A DNA stretch of 64,000 nt, from positions 17,040,521-17,104,520 of the forward strand of contig NC_067124.1 of NCBI RefSeq assembly GCF_021347895.1. The letters are read 5' to 3'. This stretch comes from Acanthochromis polyacanthus (lineage: Eukaryota > Chordata > Actinopteri > Pomacentridae). Below, in pieces: positions 1 through 23,100 of the stretch. The notes beneath the pieces are model-generated. The model was given only the letters and a program-made list of their open reading frames with translations, ran no database searches and was not told the DNA's origin. The stretch's first letter is position 1. Each line of letters begins with the position of its first letter. Position numbers and translations under genes: made by a program.

Positions 1-2369
1 TCCATTACATGTTTACGTTATTACAGTTATACTGGTTGGTGGTCATGAAGCCTCACAGACAACTTAACTTGCTAAACTCCCACGATGCTCTCTGCTTGCC
101 AAGAGGGAAATGTCCACCTCTTCTGATCTTTACCGAATTAAACTGCTCCACCTGCTGGTGCAAATAGGCACTACAGCTAATTTACAATACGCGAAGTGAT
201 CAGAGCCCAAAAAATAGGAAAGCTGGTCTGATTCTTGCCCATTTAAATGACTGCTATACAAGGTACCAAGGATTTGCTTTAAACTTCGCATTCTGAACAC
301 GACAGTTTAATGATTCTTTTGTTTCCGGGAGAGTTCAAAGCTCTTATCAGCAGATATGTAACTGAAAAGTGCAATTTGTTGATCATAAGCTGTTGTGTGT
401 CTATACTTCCTTTTGCTGTGTCTATTTTCTATGCATTTTTTGGGGGCAAAAATAGACAATTGACGTGATCATATGGAGGAAAATTGCAGTTGTTTTCTGT
501 TCCCAGGTCTCTCTACTATTCCCATTTTAATCTTCTATTCCCTCCGTCCTCTCCCTCTCCTCCATAGCTGCATGGCTGTCTCTTTCATTTTCCTCTTTGT
601 CTTCATTAAGCCTTACTGCGTGTTGTTTCCTTTCTCTTCAATCTTTTCCTCTCTTTTCTACCTTTGCTCCATGGAGACTCTATGCTGCAGCGTAAGTAAT
701 TCTGTCCCGCCTCCTCCTCCTTTCTATCCACTTTACTGTTGTCTCACTTCCCCTTTTATGTCTCTACACTGTGCATGCCTTATTTACAGTTCTGTAACTC
801 ATTCTACAATTTGATATCTTTAATAACTAGGATAGACACCTACTTTACCTTATCACTGCTTTATTTGGCACTCTCGTTATAGGAGTTTTTTTTTAATCTA
901 TCTTCCGCTGCTCCTTTCATTAAACACTGTCATCACCAGCTCTTAAATGTGGATCACAGTAGTAATAATAAGCCTCAGGGTGACACCATCTACCAGTGAA
1001 ATACGCTCCATGTTCCTTCATAACCCCAACAGCTGCCCCAGATCTGTCACTAAGTTCCACAGAGGGATGAATAATGAGGAAAACACTTCATGCTGTGCCG
1101 TGTAAACCCTGTTTGAAAAGCATTGATGCTTCTATTTTTTGGCTGGGATTTTAAGCCATAAATCTGAAGAAACCAAACAGGAAAATGTACTTTTTCAAAT
1201 TCAAAAAAGCCCATGTTGTGCTGAAATACAGAATTTATTGAATTTTTTCTCCAGTAAGCCATCAGAGGGGTCTACTATGGAGTGAAATGACTGTTATGCA
1301 TGTCTTTTAACCTGCTACATCACCATGGTAACTTAAGCTGCACAGCTAACCTGCTTATGTTCAGAGTTTTGGATTCATGTCGGCTGTAAAGGAGAGCTAG
1401 CCTTTCGCTGATTCTTTTCCTTATTTTCTCCATGAGCGATACATATTCTCAAGATATGTTGTAAACCTGAATGAAGCTGTAGAGCTGCAGCTGCACAAAC
1501 TGTAGGTGTGGCTGTGACATGGGAACCTACACACGTTCAGTAAATGATGAGGAAAATGCATCAGACTGTATATTTTCCATGTTAAGTCCTGCTTTGCTGT
1601 CAGAAAATGGATTAATCTAATATTTAATCCATGACAGTTTTATTTTAATGTGGCCAAAAACTGATTTCCACACTCTTTTATTAAGGCACTTCTTTAATAT
1701 CATTCGAGTTTAAGAGCTTTTAAAGGTGCAGTGTCACTCTAGAAATAAGCTAAGTAACAGAGCTTTTTACTGTAATATATAGTCATTGAGGTTTTTTTTT
1801 TTTAATCACAGCCTGTTCCTTTTTTATGGTGACATGCACAGAGCCTGATGGAGGAGCTCCAAAGTTAACAAAGAAAGTTGAAAATCATTATCTATAATTG
1901 AGGTTTTAGGTTTAAATAAGCCAGCTAAGACTAAGAAATCCTGGCTTTGTTGAGCTTGACTCTTAGTACACGCCTCTGAGGCACCAGTGAAATGGAAACT
2001 AATACCTGGAGGGTAAAAACAAAAGAAGTTCTTGTGTTATTCAGTGGCCACCTTATATTAAACTACAGCTATTATTTACAAGCTGTTGTTAATAACCTAC
2101 ATGTTTGTAATAAATTCAGAATTGAGCTCCATCGATTGTATGTTTGCTAGTAAACAATCTAATAGTTTTCCAGGATTCAGCAGCTTCTGGTTCAGTTGTT
2201 GTTGCTTTTTGACAAATCCTGAATATTACTTTGATTTCTTAAATGCACACACAGGTGCTCACATGACTTATGAAACATTTAATGTGTCATAATCCAGATG
2301 TGACTTGTAGACATTAAAATTTTTTGTTCACAGTTGTTACAAATGTTCATTATTTGTTCCTTTCTTCAG
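1..2369 (+). other. carmil1 intron (partial), no gene seen
   Basis: This stretch precedes the first visible carmil1 exon and ends in a normal acceptor (tttcttcag). I see no convincing exon, RNA gene or repeat in it. A pyrimidine-rich open frame at 473-814 has no family resemblance and is probably chance. Confidence 0.6.
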
Positions 2370-10510
<8,141 letters not shown>

Positions 10511-13500
10511 GTAAGGAACTTTTTTTTTTTTTTACAGCTGCAGCCTGCTGACAAGCCTCACGTTTCCTTTAGAAAATAGATTCATTTCCGTTACAGTTTG
10601 TACGTGTTGGTCCATCTGAGCCCAGAGTACAAACTCTGGTAAAATTCTGTTTTAATTTGATTGTTGGTGGATGTTAACGCTTCGTGTCACCTGAACCAAA
10701 ACTGTGCTAAACCTCAGAAGAGCTTCCATCTCACTAACAGCCTTTTCTCTGGGTCTGCTCCTCTTCATTTTTACTGTCAGGTGAAAATCTTTGTCTCTGA
10801 AGGAAAAGCTTTTTAGGGTTTCAGAAAATGAGTCATTGAGCTCGTTCAGTGTGCGAGTGATGAAACCTGAACTTAAGCTAACCGCTAAAAATGAGACATT
10901 TCAGAAAGCAGCAGCGAGACTGTGAAGCTGAGTCACATCTAAAATCATTTAACTGATAACATCTCTTCAGTCTGTAGCTGCTGCAGGGACCAAACTCTCC
11001 AACAGTCCTTCCACGTTTCTGTCCTGTACTTGAAGTCTAACTCACTACAGACGAGGAATCAGCTGCACTTCTCTCCTTCAGTATATTTGTACAGATTTTA
11101 CTAAATGCTATTTTCTGTAAGTTTTCCAGAGCTGCAGAGGTGACTGAATCCATTATGCAATTCATGTTTTTTTACAGGAATAAACAGGTTTCAGCTGAGA
11201 GTCTCAGCTCAGACAGACATCACAATATTCAGTTATGTAGCTTTTCTAGCAGGACGGCTCCAAACACTACAGCTGCACTGACTGTGTTTAACTTTACCTT
11301 CACTGATAATCAATACGGCTTCAGCACTGTTAACTAACACTGTTTGTATTCAGGCACTGTGGAAAACATCAGATATTATAATCTGGGGAGTAAAGATCAG
11401 GATTTATGTGTCTTTATGCGCTGTGCAGAGTGTGGTTTTTCAAACTTTTTGGGCCATTTTCCTTCAGTAACTTGATAAAGTTTACTAACAGCTTAATTTC
11501 TAGCGAGTATTCCTGAGAACAAATAAAATACAAGGTAAAGTCAGAATAGCAAGTTGTTTCTATATTTAATAGCAAAATTTGAATTAAAATAACTTCATTT
11601 AGACTTAATTACACAGAGGAAGAATTAACTCGCAGATGTCTGCAGCATATATCCAGTCGAGCTATTAAATGTTCAAACAACTTGAGTAAATCAGTAATTC
11701 TAACCCGAGTTTTTTTCAAATTCAGCGAATATCTCCTGAGGAAGATATTTCAAAGCTACAAAAAACGACCTAATGAAGGTAAATCTTTCCCCAGAATCAG
11801 AAATTTCAGCTTTAAGCTAAATTTTTACTCTGAATTGCTCTGAAAGACACATGAATCCTCACATCCAGTAACACACTAACATTACATTAATACTCCACTG
11901 GTGTGTAAAAGGTCCAATGTAAAGCAGAACTGAGAAACGCCATATAAAAAATCCTATTTTAGTAGAATGAGCCGGATAGTGACCTCATCAGGTTGTGTGA
12001 AGCTGAAAACTTCTTCAGTATCTTTCACATTTAACTCACTTCTTTCCCAACTGGAGGAAACATTCCTTCAATATTCCGCCTATAAAAAGAGACTGGCATT
12101 ATTTGGCATCCTGTTGCCTTTGTAAAACAGAAAGCAGTGAACTGACAGTAGCTGGATTCTGAACATCTATATGGTCTCAGGCTGAATCCTCTGATTTGTT
12201 CTGTTCTTAGAGCAAAAACTGCCCTTTTCACACTGACAGGCAGTTTGCACCAGAGCCAAGACACTTCAAATCCATTCCTCTTATGACAAATATGAAATAA
12301 TTAAGGCCTGTAGTTTGTCCTCGAACCATGAGATCATTTAGCTGTTCTGCTGCTTTTATGTCATACTGTAATTATCGAAAAGTCCATTTTTGTCTTTGAT
12401 AAAATCCCTAAAAGCTTGTCTTTGTGTGTCAAAGTTAGACATTTAGGAACTTTTCTATTAGAGCGATCCCTTCATGCCTTAAAGTGGTCTGGATGCAACT
12501 CTGTCCCTGCCAACTCGAGCACTCCAGCCCACCTAGAAGTATGTAAAACAATCAACATTACAGAGAGGCAGGTTGTAATACTGCACTAATTCAGCCGCAT
12601 GTGTTTGGAAAGCGATTCTGAAACAGAACAATGATGCAGATGCTTCACCCTGTATGCTGACAGGGTGCTTCCTTGGGTTTGTTACATATGAAAGCTCATA
12701 AGTACACCGAGTTTCAAGGTAGAAATGCGTCTTCCAGCATATAGAAACCTGGATGGACGTGTTATCACCAGAGGAGAGACCCAGATCCACTGGACATGGT
12801 GCTATATTATCTGTTCATCTCTACAATCCTCTAATATGACATGAATGCAGCATTATCCTCCATAAACACCTCTTCTATCACACCGACTTCCCTAGCTGTG
12901 TGCTAAACTGCTCCAGCTGTCCTTATAGATGCACTAGATGTTGGATGTTCAGTGTGAAAAGGGCACAGCTTCTATTTTCTGTACTGAAGTCAGGGCCAGA
13001 GCTGCTCCTGGTGCAGCTTCTCCTCCATCGTGATGTCTGCTGATGTCTCTGTAGGTCGGACGTCGCTTCTTTGTCTCGGATATGAACTAACACTGTTCCT
13101 GCTGTATATAGTCAAACTGTCCCTGATGTCAACGCCTGCTTTGATTGTCAAAAGTCACGTTTGTGTCTCATAGATGTCCCAGGACACTTTAAAAAGAAAA
13201 GAAAAATGCTGCGACTTTGCAAGCGGCTCTATTCTGCTTTTTTTAACCCGTTTCCTGATGCACGGAAACTCCTCCGTTTCTGCTTTGTGAGGGGTTTCAG
13301 CGGCTTGTTGCACTGCGTGAAGACTGATGAAAGCTTCACTTCTGTCCTGAAAACATTTCTGTCGGTGCACTGAGCGGAGACGCGTGAAACTAGCCAGTAG
13401 CATAAAGTGTGGAGCTGTGAGTCTCTGTGTGTGACTGCATGATGTGAGTTGTAGTGGATGTATATACTGTATGTGCTTTCCTACATGTAGGTGTGTGTGT

Positions 13501-13640
13501 AAAGATGCACATGTAAGATGCACACTGATGTATTCACACGCCTACGTGAACTCAGCAAATCCTCTATGTTTGGTACTAAGTACACTACTATACTAAGGGT
13601 TTGTTTCTAACTTATTTGGAATAAAAAAAAAGCAAACGTG
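10511..13640 (+). other. carmil1: carmil1 3' untranslated region (inferred), with AATAAA at 13620-13625
   Basis: After the TGA at 10508-10510 there is no further exon or splice pattern before scgn. The first strong polyadenylation hexamer followed by an A-run lies at 13620, giving a UTR of about 3.1 kb. Nearer hexamers exist, so the real transcript may be shorter. The final part has mild GT-rich runs (13431-13500). The extent is inference. Confidence 0.4.
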
Positions 13641-14173
13641 GCCGCTGATGTCTGGATTCTTTCTTGTTTTTTTTCTCTCACTTGTACATTGTGTTCATAT
13701 GTGTAAAGGTTAATTCTTTGTATGTAATAATTTGCTCTTACGTGTGATCGGTTTACTTTCATCATGATTCGGAGAAGAAATAAGGCAAGTCGACGCCTTT
13801 TTTCTTGAGCTGGAGAAAGAGCTGCATCGATACAAACGGCATGTTGTTCATCTGATGAGTCACTTTGTTCTGTCATGTTTCACCGAGTCTCGTGTTGGAC
13901 ATTTCAAATATTAATATTGATTAAAATCATTTTACAGGCTACAGCATCTCTACATTGTCTCGTTTGTCACAACCTGAAGCTCTGTGCAGTTTAACCTCAC
14001 AGCCAGCAGATGGCCAATACAACCCTGTGCTGTGTTTAGCTCACACAGAGGAGGTGTGGTCTCCACCCAGTCACACTGAACATATGTTACTGTACTGAGC
14101 AGTACAACACAGTTTAGCACCTCAGACTTCATTGTTTTCATGTGTAAAAGTTGACAGCTGACTCCTCATCAAC
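13641..14173 (+). promoter_or_regulatory. carmil1-scgn intergenic spacer; scgn promoter and 5' UTR must lie here
   Basis: This is the only space between the likely carmil1 3' end and the scgn start codon. I see no clear TATA box. The transcription start cannot be placed from sequence alone. A minus-strand 63-residue frame here (13950-14141) has a hydrophobic start but no family match and is probably chance. Confidence 0.35.
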
Positions 14174-17100
14174 ATGGATAGCGCTTTTGATAAACTGGAT
14201 GCAGCTGGTTTTCTGGAAATCTGGCAGCACTTTGATGCAGATGGTAAGAACATTTAATGTCATGTTTTATGCATAGTGGCACAGTGCAGTGTCTGCAGCT
14301 CATCTGCTGTCACTAGACATCAGTCAAACAACAACTGTGCTTACTATTGATGGAAACTGGGAAAGTAATTTAAGTTTCTGGTGAAATGTTAACAAAGGGA
14401 AAAGAAGTGTATTTTAGCTGTTTCTGTGCAAAATCCTGCCTTAAGTACTGGCTTGAATAGTGGACACAATGCAGTTTTCTACAGATACCAAGTCTATTAA
14501 GGTTCAGAATAATAAGCAGCTGTGTGAAGTTTGACCAGAAACAGCCCAAAATAAACAATTTGTTCATGATCAAAGGAAAGTCCACTGTGCATTCACACCT
14601 TTAGAGTCTATATAATTTGCTTTTCATTTGGCAGACAACGGCTACATCGAGGGCAAAGAGCTCGACGACTTTTTCCGTCACATGATGCAGAGACTCGGTC
14701 CACAGGTGAGTCGACCGATCGGTCACTAGTGATGACTGCAGTTCAGCTGAACAAACACAAAGCTGCAGCATCATGTCTGCCTGGTAAATGTGTGAGCTGA
14801 CATGCAGCTTGACTGACAGAAGCAGAAGTGTTGATATCAGAGGAGTGATCTTACAAATAAAGGTCTGCATTTGCTTTTAGATTCATTTTCTGCAAACACA
14901 GGCCACTGTTGAGTTTGAAATTTGCACTAAAATCAAAGTTTGCATGATTAATTTTCTGCTTCTGAGGCTCATGAATTTCACTGGAGGTAATTTGTCATAA
15001 TTAAAGTTGATTTCTGGAAGCCTGCATCAGACAGTTTGCAGTGTTTGTGGTCTCTGCTGTGTGGGCAGCTGAGCTCTGAGGATGGGTGGAGTGACTAACA
15101 CAATTACACAGATCTGGAAACTGTCAAAGCAAAAGCCTTCAACATGGTGACAAACGGACCTGAGAAAAGCAGCACTTGTGCCAGTGACACGTCATGTTTA
15201 CCGAGCAAAGGGAAATGAGGCGTACGTCTCTCATCGACTCCAGGATGCTAATTGGGTTGCACTAAAACAAACAGACCACCGACCACATGTTGCTTTGTCT
15301 CGCTGATGTTTGCTTTCTACCGTGATGCCTCCAGGAGAAGCAGAGCTGCTAAAACATTCTACTATCTGCTGTTCTGCTGCTGAAGCATTGAGCAACATCA
15401 GCCACACAGTGAGATTTTATCTGTCGGTCCTATAGTTTCCTCTAACGCATCAGATCCAGCAGTTCTTAACTTGCAACACAATCAGATTCATGAGGCAAGT
15501 TCAATATTTCAGTAAAACCGGCCAAATATCAGGCTTGCATTAAATGTTTACTCTCTTGGAGCCAAATATGAGTGTCAGATTTACCGGTGAAGACAAATAC
15601 TGACGAAGGAAGCTCTGGCACCTCGTAGTCTGCTTTGTGCTCTGCCCTGCATGAAGCCATGAATCAGAGATCAACAGGTTTCTATAGTTACAGTCTACCC
15701 AGAAGGTCTAGGGAAAGAGAGAGCAGAAAATCAGCTCTTGCATGTAATTTTAGATTACTTTAATGGCTTGAAGCTTTTAACTGATCATGAAACAACACAG
15801 GAAACTAAATAAACCTCAGATAAGAAGGCAAGAAACTAACTTTGCAGCTTTTTTTTTGTTGCAACACGAGTTACTCAAATCCACAGTAAATTGACTGCTC
15901 TTTTACAGGTTTCTGCTAACGGATAAGTCCTACTCAATGCACGCAATGTTTAAGCATCACATACTTCATTCTGTGTGATAGAATAGATGGTCCGCGGGCA
16001 GCTTTAGGAACATCAGCTGAGGGCCAGAGGAAGCAGACCTTGAGAAAACAGATTGAAGTATCCATGGTGACATTGCTTAAAATAAGTCTGACTCAGCCAA
16101 GAAATCTTTTTTATCCAATTTGGTTTATAGGGTTTTCAAAAAATGTCATGTCTAATTTAAAGTAATCAGTGGAAAAACCAGCAGATTCTGTGTAATTTCA
16201 GTGTGTTGTCTCTCTGCAGGAGAAAGTCACTGAGGAAAGAGTCCAGAGGATGAAGCAGAGGTTCATGTCTGCATACGACGTTACTGCTGACGGGAAACTG
16301 CAGATTCAGGAGGTACAACTGAAATCGCACCTTCATTCACTTCACACAGAGGATTTATAATAAACATCCTTTTCTACATCACCACAGCTCTGTCACAGAT
16401 TGGAAACTTATTTGGCTTCTCCTGCTAACACCTCTTTAATCCAGATATCCTCTTCTCATCATCGTCACCTCCTCCTCCCATCTCCTCTGCCGTATCTCTT
16501 CATCTTTAATCCGTCTCATGTTTCCATGACAATGAAACAGCATTTTCCTTATTCAAGAAGAATGGAAACTAATTTCCTGAGCTGCTGACGGGTCACACCG
16601 AGACTCTCAGCAGGAGGAGAGCAGCACTCCACCATTTACAGGAATAGTTTACTGCAGATCCATACAACGCATTAAAACTGGACAGAAGCAATAAAGATCC
16701 ACTCTGAAAGGCTCTACAGTTCTACATGGCAAAAAGCCCAAAGATCTTTCTGAATGTCAAGAGTCAAACATCCACAACAGATTACTTGTAATTACAAAAT
16801 GAGGCTGAAATTTGTTTTTCTTGGAGTCGATTCACTGAATGAATCAAACGTGACTGACATCTGAACAAGCTGCAGGCGTTCTCAGTGATGTAAAGTCGTA
16901 TTTTACAGCTTCTGAGCTCTCTGGTTTATTAATACAGAAGCATCTCATTCGTCCATTCATTCATTAGGCCAATCCCTTAATACATCGCACCCACAGACCC
17001 TCAAGCTGAGGAAAAAAAAAATCAATACGTCTCCCATAAGTGTCCTGCTGAAGATTTACTGCAGCTGATGCAGGAAACGTCTGTTCTGAGCTTCAAGTTT

Positions 17101-20100
17101 CTGTACCTTCTATTTATACCAACTATATTCTATAATTTCAATAACTCTGATTTTAAACCAAAAATGTAAAATCTGCCACACTGGGATCATTCTGCTGAGG
17201 TATTTAGCAGTCAGACAAAACTGAATGAATAAATAAGTGTCACTGCCCTATAGTTATTATTTCATGCTGACAGAACCAGGTCTGTTTAAACGAAAGGTGA
17301 GGTATATCTGCAAAACTGAATGGTCACCAGAACGTTAAAACTGTACGTATAAAGTCAAATCTGGTAAAAATCCGCTTGAAAAGTTTGGTGACAAAACTAG
17401 ATTTAAAGAGTGTCAGGAATTTTTTGTCAGTGAAGTTCTGACTTCTCCAAATTAATACTCAGAGTTGTCTCTCTAGTCAAAGCAAAGTTCTAGTTGCGCA
17501 AAGAATCACCAGAGCAGAGCAGAGTCTAAACGAGTGAGTGACAATAGGTGGAAACAGTTTAATTTTTAATCAGGCACATAAACAAGTAACACTGGTATTA
17601 TCAGTTTCTGAGCAGCCAGTTTCAGCCGGCTGCTTGCAGGATCAACTTGTTATATTTTCTTTCTTCTTTTTTTTTCTGCATTTATTCTCATTGTTTAACT
17701 CCATGGAAGGGGTGTCAACACTTTATGAGATTAATGCATATTTTAGTCTTGCAGCCAAATATCTTATTATTTAGTGCATGTGTGTGACCATTACCAGCCC
17801 TCCCTGAAAGCTAAGCTGACACTTTTTATTACATTTCCCTGTTTAAGAGCCAGGGAGGGCAGTGCTACACCTCAGTGGTGATGTGAGGGGAAACAAAGGG
17901 GTTTTACAGGACGAGAGGGGACGGACAGGGACAGGGACGAGCAAGCGGCGCTATTACAGCTGAAGAATATCAGGTGTTGTGTTATTCCCAACTAATAATT
18001 ACCCATCAATAAGACAAACAAACAAACACATACACAAGAGAACAGAAAACCAACCAAACTTGTTATATTTTCACGTCGAAAGTTAAATCATGGAAATTTA
18101 CTGATGACGTTGTGTTATGAGTTCACAGTCACACAGTTATACAGTAGTTTGAAATCATAAAGAGCATTTAATCATTAACATCATTATAATTTTATAACAA
18201 AGAGCTTTTTTTTTTTCCAAGTTTACATCATGTTCACGTCAGTGCAACAATCAGCTGGTTGTCCCAGTTTTACACAGCAGATATTCGTTTTTCTGATACA
18301 TGTTTCATAGGCCCTGAATCTAAATCCTAGAATGCCATCGAGAACAAAACTATATTTTGGTTAATGTCCACTTCACTCAATACGTACAGTGTTGACCGTA
18401 ATGCCGACCCAGTCGATGTAGTCGGTCTGTTCTGTTTCCAGCAACTGGATACCTAGATGGTAGTGTGCATGCTAGACAGATGTCACAAAACTAATATATC
18501 CAGAAACAAGAAATTCTGAAGGAAAAATTCTGAAAAGTGGCCATATTTATGTTTCTATATGGAACTGCAGGTTTACTGCAGGTGCTAAAGGTTTTAGAAA
18601 AACTGCAAATTAACAACAACAACATGTGAACTGGTGCAACAACAGGCCTGATGTGATGTCTGGAAAATCAAATCTAATAGACAGAATCCCAATATCTGCT
18701 GCAGAAACTGCTCTTATGATCCTAAAAAATACAAGAAACACGCTGCTGGTTGTTAGTAAATTTTAATCTATTGCAACATGGAGAAAGGCAGAATCTGTTG
18801 AACGTCAGTGAACTTAAAAATCTAAAAGTTCGACAAGTGTAACTACAGAATTCTTCTTAATCCATCAGAAACTGTCCGGCGTTACTGCATGTCTTATAAA
18901 GGTCTGAGGTCTCTCTTTCTCAACTAAAACAGCCTGAATCTGAAAAAACAAAGGTAAAATATTCTTGAATAGATGAATAACATCAAATAATAATACAAAT
19001 GAGCTTATACAGTTGTTTTCACGCATCGTCACAGGGTTTTGAACAAAAGAAACAACTCAGACTTTCCTAAGCAGGTATTCAGTAAGTTTGACTTAAAAAA
19101 AAAACACGCTTTCACACTGTCTGTATCTTAAAATGCTGAACACAAAACATTCAAAGGCTATTATTTGACTAATTATTTTGGTAAAAGATTTGCTACCAAC
19201 TTGGTTGTCCATAGCACTGACTATTGTGATATCTCTAAATGTGTCTCTGACATTCTTTGCCTGAAAAGTAATTTGTCATGTTAGTTCCGGACACGCCGTC
19301 TATTCTGCTCTACAGCTGGGGTTAGAGGAAGTTAGTGCTCCAGTGCAGCGTCACGTGGCCTGACTAAGCATTTATTGTAGTTTTGATGCTGAAGATCTGT
19401 AGAAGCCGAATCTGATAAAATGCTATAATTATTCTACAGCACATCAGACCTACTTCCTCTTTCTACTTGCACTTTCAGTTTTGTATTTCTACATTGTTGA
19501 ATCCAAACATTTATTATTTATTAGCAGCAACAGTTCTACATAGAGAGACGCTACATTTAAACCAGTTAACTTCCTTAGTGGTCAGACTGTCTGAGGTCTG
19601 GGGACTGAGAACAAGTATGACCGTTGGAAACATGAAAATCCTGGTTTCTATTCTATGATCTCCATTAGAAAACTGTCATATATTATAATAATAATTTTTT
19701 GAGAAGTTCTATTTGTATCTACTGTGGTGTTACAAAATAAATCTGAAAATCCTGAAAAATCTGAAATATGAGCAGTGCTGCTGTTGGAATGACGGTTGGT
19801 GCAGTGCGCTTCTTCCATATTTCAGCTTTGTCACTGCAGCATCATCATGAATTTTAATTGGATTGATGATCGCGGCCAGTTTAATCTGCTAATGGAGGCT
19901 GATATTGTTAAAGAAAGAAGGACAAGAGAAGAGCATCATGAACTGGAGGGAAGCCAGGAGTACCGGAGTTCATCCAAACAGCTTTGGTTAAATCTACGGA
20001 GGTTTTCAAAACTGTCTGCGGCTGAAAGAGTTTCATCTGATACTTTGTTTTTCTGCAGAAAACAAAAACTGACCTCCAGCCTGATAAGGGTTAAAAGACC

Positions 20101-23100
20101 AGACAGGATCAGACTGAACCGTTTTGGAGTCTGTACATTAAAGCTGCTGTCCGGAGTTTGAATCACAGCGTCTCCCGAAACACTGTTGGTCCCTCCCTCC
20201 CTTTATTTGTGCACATGCGCAGTACCTGAGAGGAGTGCCCGGAGTGCTGCAGCATCTTGCCTGTTTTGCTGTTTTCCACTCTTCTACATTTAGTACATTT
20301 AGTAAATAATAGAGGAATTACGTTAGAATGCTGTATTGAGTCTAACTTGTCTTAATACCAAAATAACATGAATCTGCTAGGACGAACGAGTAAAGTTTCA
20401 ATATGTGATTACACTCGTGTATCCCTCTCGATGACGTTGTTTATCAAACTTAGTGCATTTACGCGTGTATATGTGTTACATTGTTTATTTATTTCTATCT
20501 AGAGTTCAGAATTGCATGACTCCTCTGACGAAGAGTATGTCCCAGACGCCCCAACATCTTCCTCCAGAGGTCGGGCATCTAAACGAAGCCGTCAGGCGGG
20601 CTATGGAGGCCGTGGTCGGGGAGCGACGCGAGCACCCCGAGCCAAAAAATGTCCCGCAGTCTCTTGGCCTGACAAGCCGTGGGATTGGTAACTTTTCCGG
20701 AAGTTGCTGAGCCCTGATGCTCTCTCCTCCACAAGCAAAACAAATGTGCGCACGGTTGCGTAGTGCGTAGCTCGCCCACCTCTGCATGGGCTTGCTTGCT
20801 GTGCGCGTAACCGTTGATTGACAGCATGACAAAGCTGAAGCTCGAACTTGATTGGTCGGCAGCGACCGGCGCTTTTTGGAATAACATGGGGGTCTATGAG
20901 AGGAAGGCGGAGCTCAGAAATAAATTTTCATATCGCGTTATACTAACTTTATATTATAGTATCGAAATAGACTAACACATTTAAGCTTTGTTAAAAAGTG
21001 ATACATAAATTGAAAACAAACGGAAACTCCGGACAGCAGCTTTAAGAGCATCTCCTTGAGTTTCGTCCACAGTGTAAAATCCTTAGACATCATTATAACT
21101 CACTCTTTGGTTCGTTTTCCAGTTGGCCCACATGATTCTGCCCGAAGATGAAAACTTCCTGTTAGTTTTCCGCAGAGAAGCTCCACTGGACAACAGTGTT
21201 GATTTCATGAAGGTAAAGTCACAAAACGCACCGAACAGAATCATGAAATCACAAAGCGATGTTGGTACAGATGATAATGACAGTGATGATCATACAGAAG
21301 CACTAAAACTACAGAGGTTTGCTGACTGTTCAGCTAAACTCAGTCTCTGATTCAAGGCTTTTAGCTTGAACTAGGATCAAACAGATGGAATCAAAGATGC
21401 AACAAGTGAACATTTTCCTGCCTGAATAGTAAAACCAGACTGACCAGAAAAAAGGCCAAAGGAACAGAAAAGAATTTATATGTGACTCAGTTTCAGCACA
21501 AAGTATGGGGAAGTTTTCCAACCAGGAAGTCAATGGAAACTTTTAACTTTGACAACAGCTTTTTAAAAAAGTATCTGAACTGAATCTGCACTTGTGTTGA
21601 CCAATGTTAAAATTCCAACTAGCTGAGATGTCCAAATAGATCAACTGGATAAGCACACGACCCATAAGCAGAGGCTATAGTCCCCGGCACAGTGGCCTGG
21701 GTTTGATTCCAGCTCATGGCTTTTTGCTGCGGGTCTTCCTCCTTTCTTCTCCTTACTTTCCCGTCTGCCTCTTTGCACTCACTGATCTAATAAAGCCAAC
21801 AAAAGGTCAAAAAACTATCTTTAAAAAAAATTACAATAATTCCAACCGGCCACCATCAGTCCAACATTCAGTAATTGTAAAAACATTCACGAAGGTTCAC
21901 AAATATTTGGCATCCTTCCGAACACATTTTCTGGTGCTTTCAAATAAGCTCTGATAAATTATCTATCTGCTGCTGAACACAACTCTGTCAGCCTTTATTT
22001 CCTGTTCTAGCCTAACACACTCACACGCTACATTTAGATGACTGTCACACTAAAACTTGCTGCTGACAGTTAATGAATCCTTTCTGTTGACATGAACTGA
22101 CAGTGGCTGCAGCTAATTCCCCTCCAACGCTCGAGCGGTCGACTTTTGTCAGCTTTGAAATGTACTTTACAGGTTTATTATTCACCAAGTTGATTTCTCA
22201 AAGAGGCACAGCATTAAATTAGCCAAACAGAATGACAAAAATCACCCTAAAGACTCTGATATATCCATTTAATGGCCCAACTGTAACCTGCAGACCTGGA
22301 TTTCACCGTCAAACTGTGCACTTCCTTGTAAATATCCAGTAGAAACAGATCAATAACAGCAGGTATAATGAGTTTACTCTGCAGCCACCATCTTCAAACC
22401 AACCACTGTACATCACGTGTATTTCCTGATTCGTCCTCTTCACTCTGCTGCAGATCTGGAGGAAGTACGACGTCGACTGCAGCGGCTACATATCTGCTCA
22501 GGAGCTCAAGGTCTGATCGTCAACACGTCATTACACAGCAGAACCAGACCTGAATATCCGTTCCACTTCACTGTTTCCTGTTGTGTCATTGCTTTAGATC
22601 TTTGTCTTTAGCTTCTGACACCATGTTTTTGTTCAGCACACAGATTCACGGTAGATTCTTGGTCAGATTTATGAAGTATTGTGGTTTGGTTTAGAAATAA
22701 AACATCAGAACTAATCACATGAAGGTATCTAAAATATTACTAATGATACTAAAGCACCTTGTTAATATTTTTGCATTTTATCGCAACTTTCTCCCTCTTT
22801 AATCATGTCTAGCTTTATAATGTGCAAAAACGAAGCTTCCATTACTTTCGTAGAATTTGTAAATTGTGTTTTAACTAATCACCGCTAAGCTTGACGGTTT
22901 TGTTGTCTGATAAACATCTCAGGCCTTCCTGAAAGACTTGTTCCAGCAGCACCGCAAGGAAGTGCCATCCGATAAGCTGGACGAGTACACCGACGCAATG
23001 GTAACACATGCACACGCTAGCAAAACTCAGGCATGACTTCCTTGATGTGAATGAGAACGATCGTTTGGAATCTATGTGCAGAAAGTCTGAGTTCACAACC

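Noticed and set aside
473..814. 113-codon open frame with hydrophobic content in the first carmil1 intron
   Set aside because: Pyrimidine-rich chance frame. No family resemblance, and no splice signals tie it to carmil1.
13950..14141. Minus-strand 63-residue frame with a signal-peptide-like start and several Cys
   Set aside because: Short, lies in the scgn promoter spacer, and has no family match or regulatory support.
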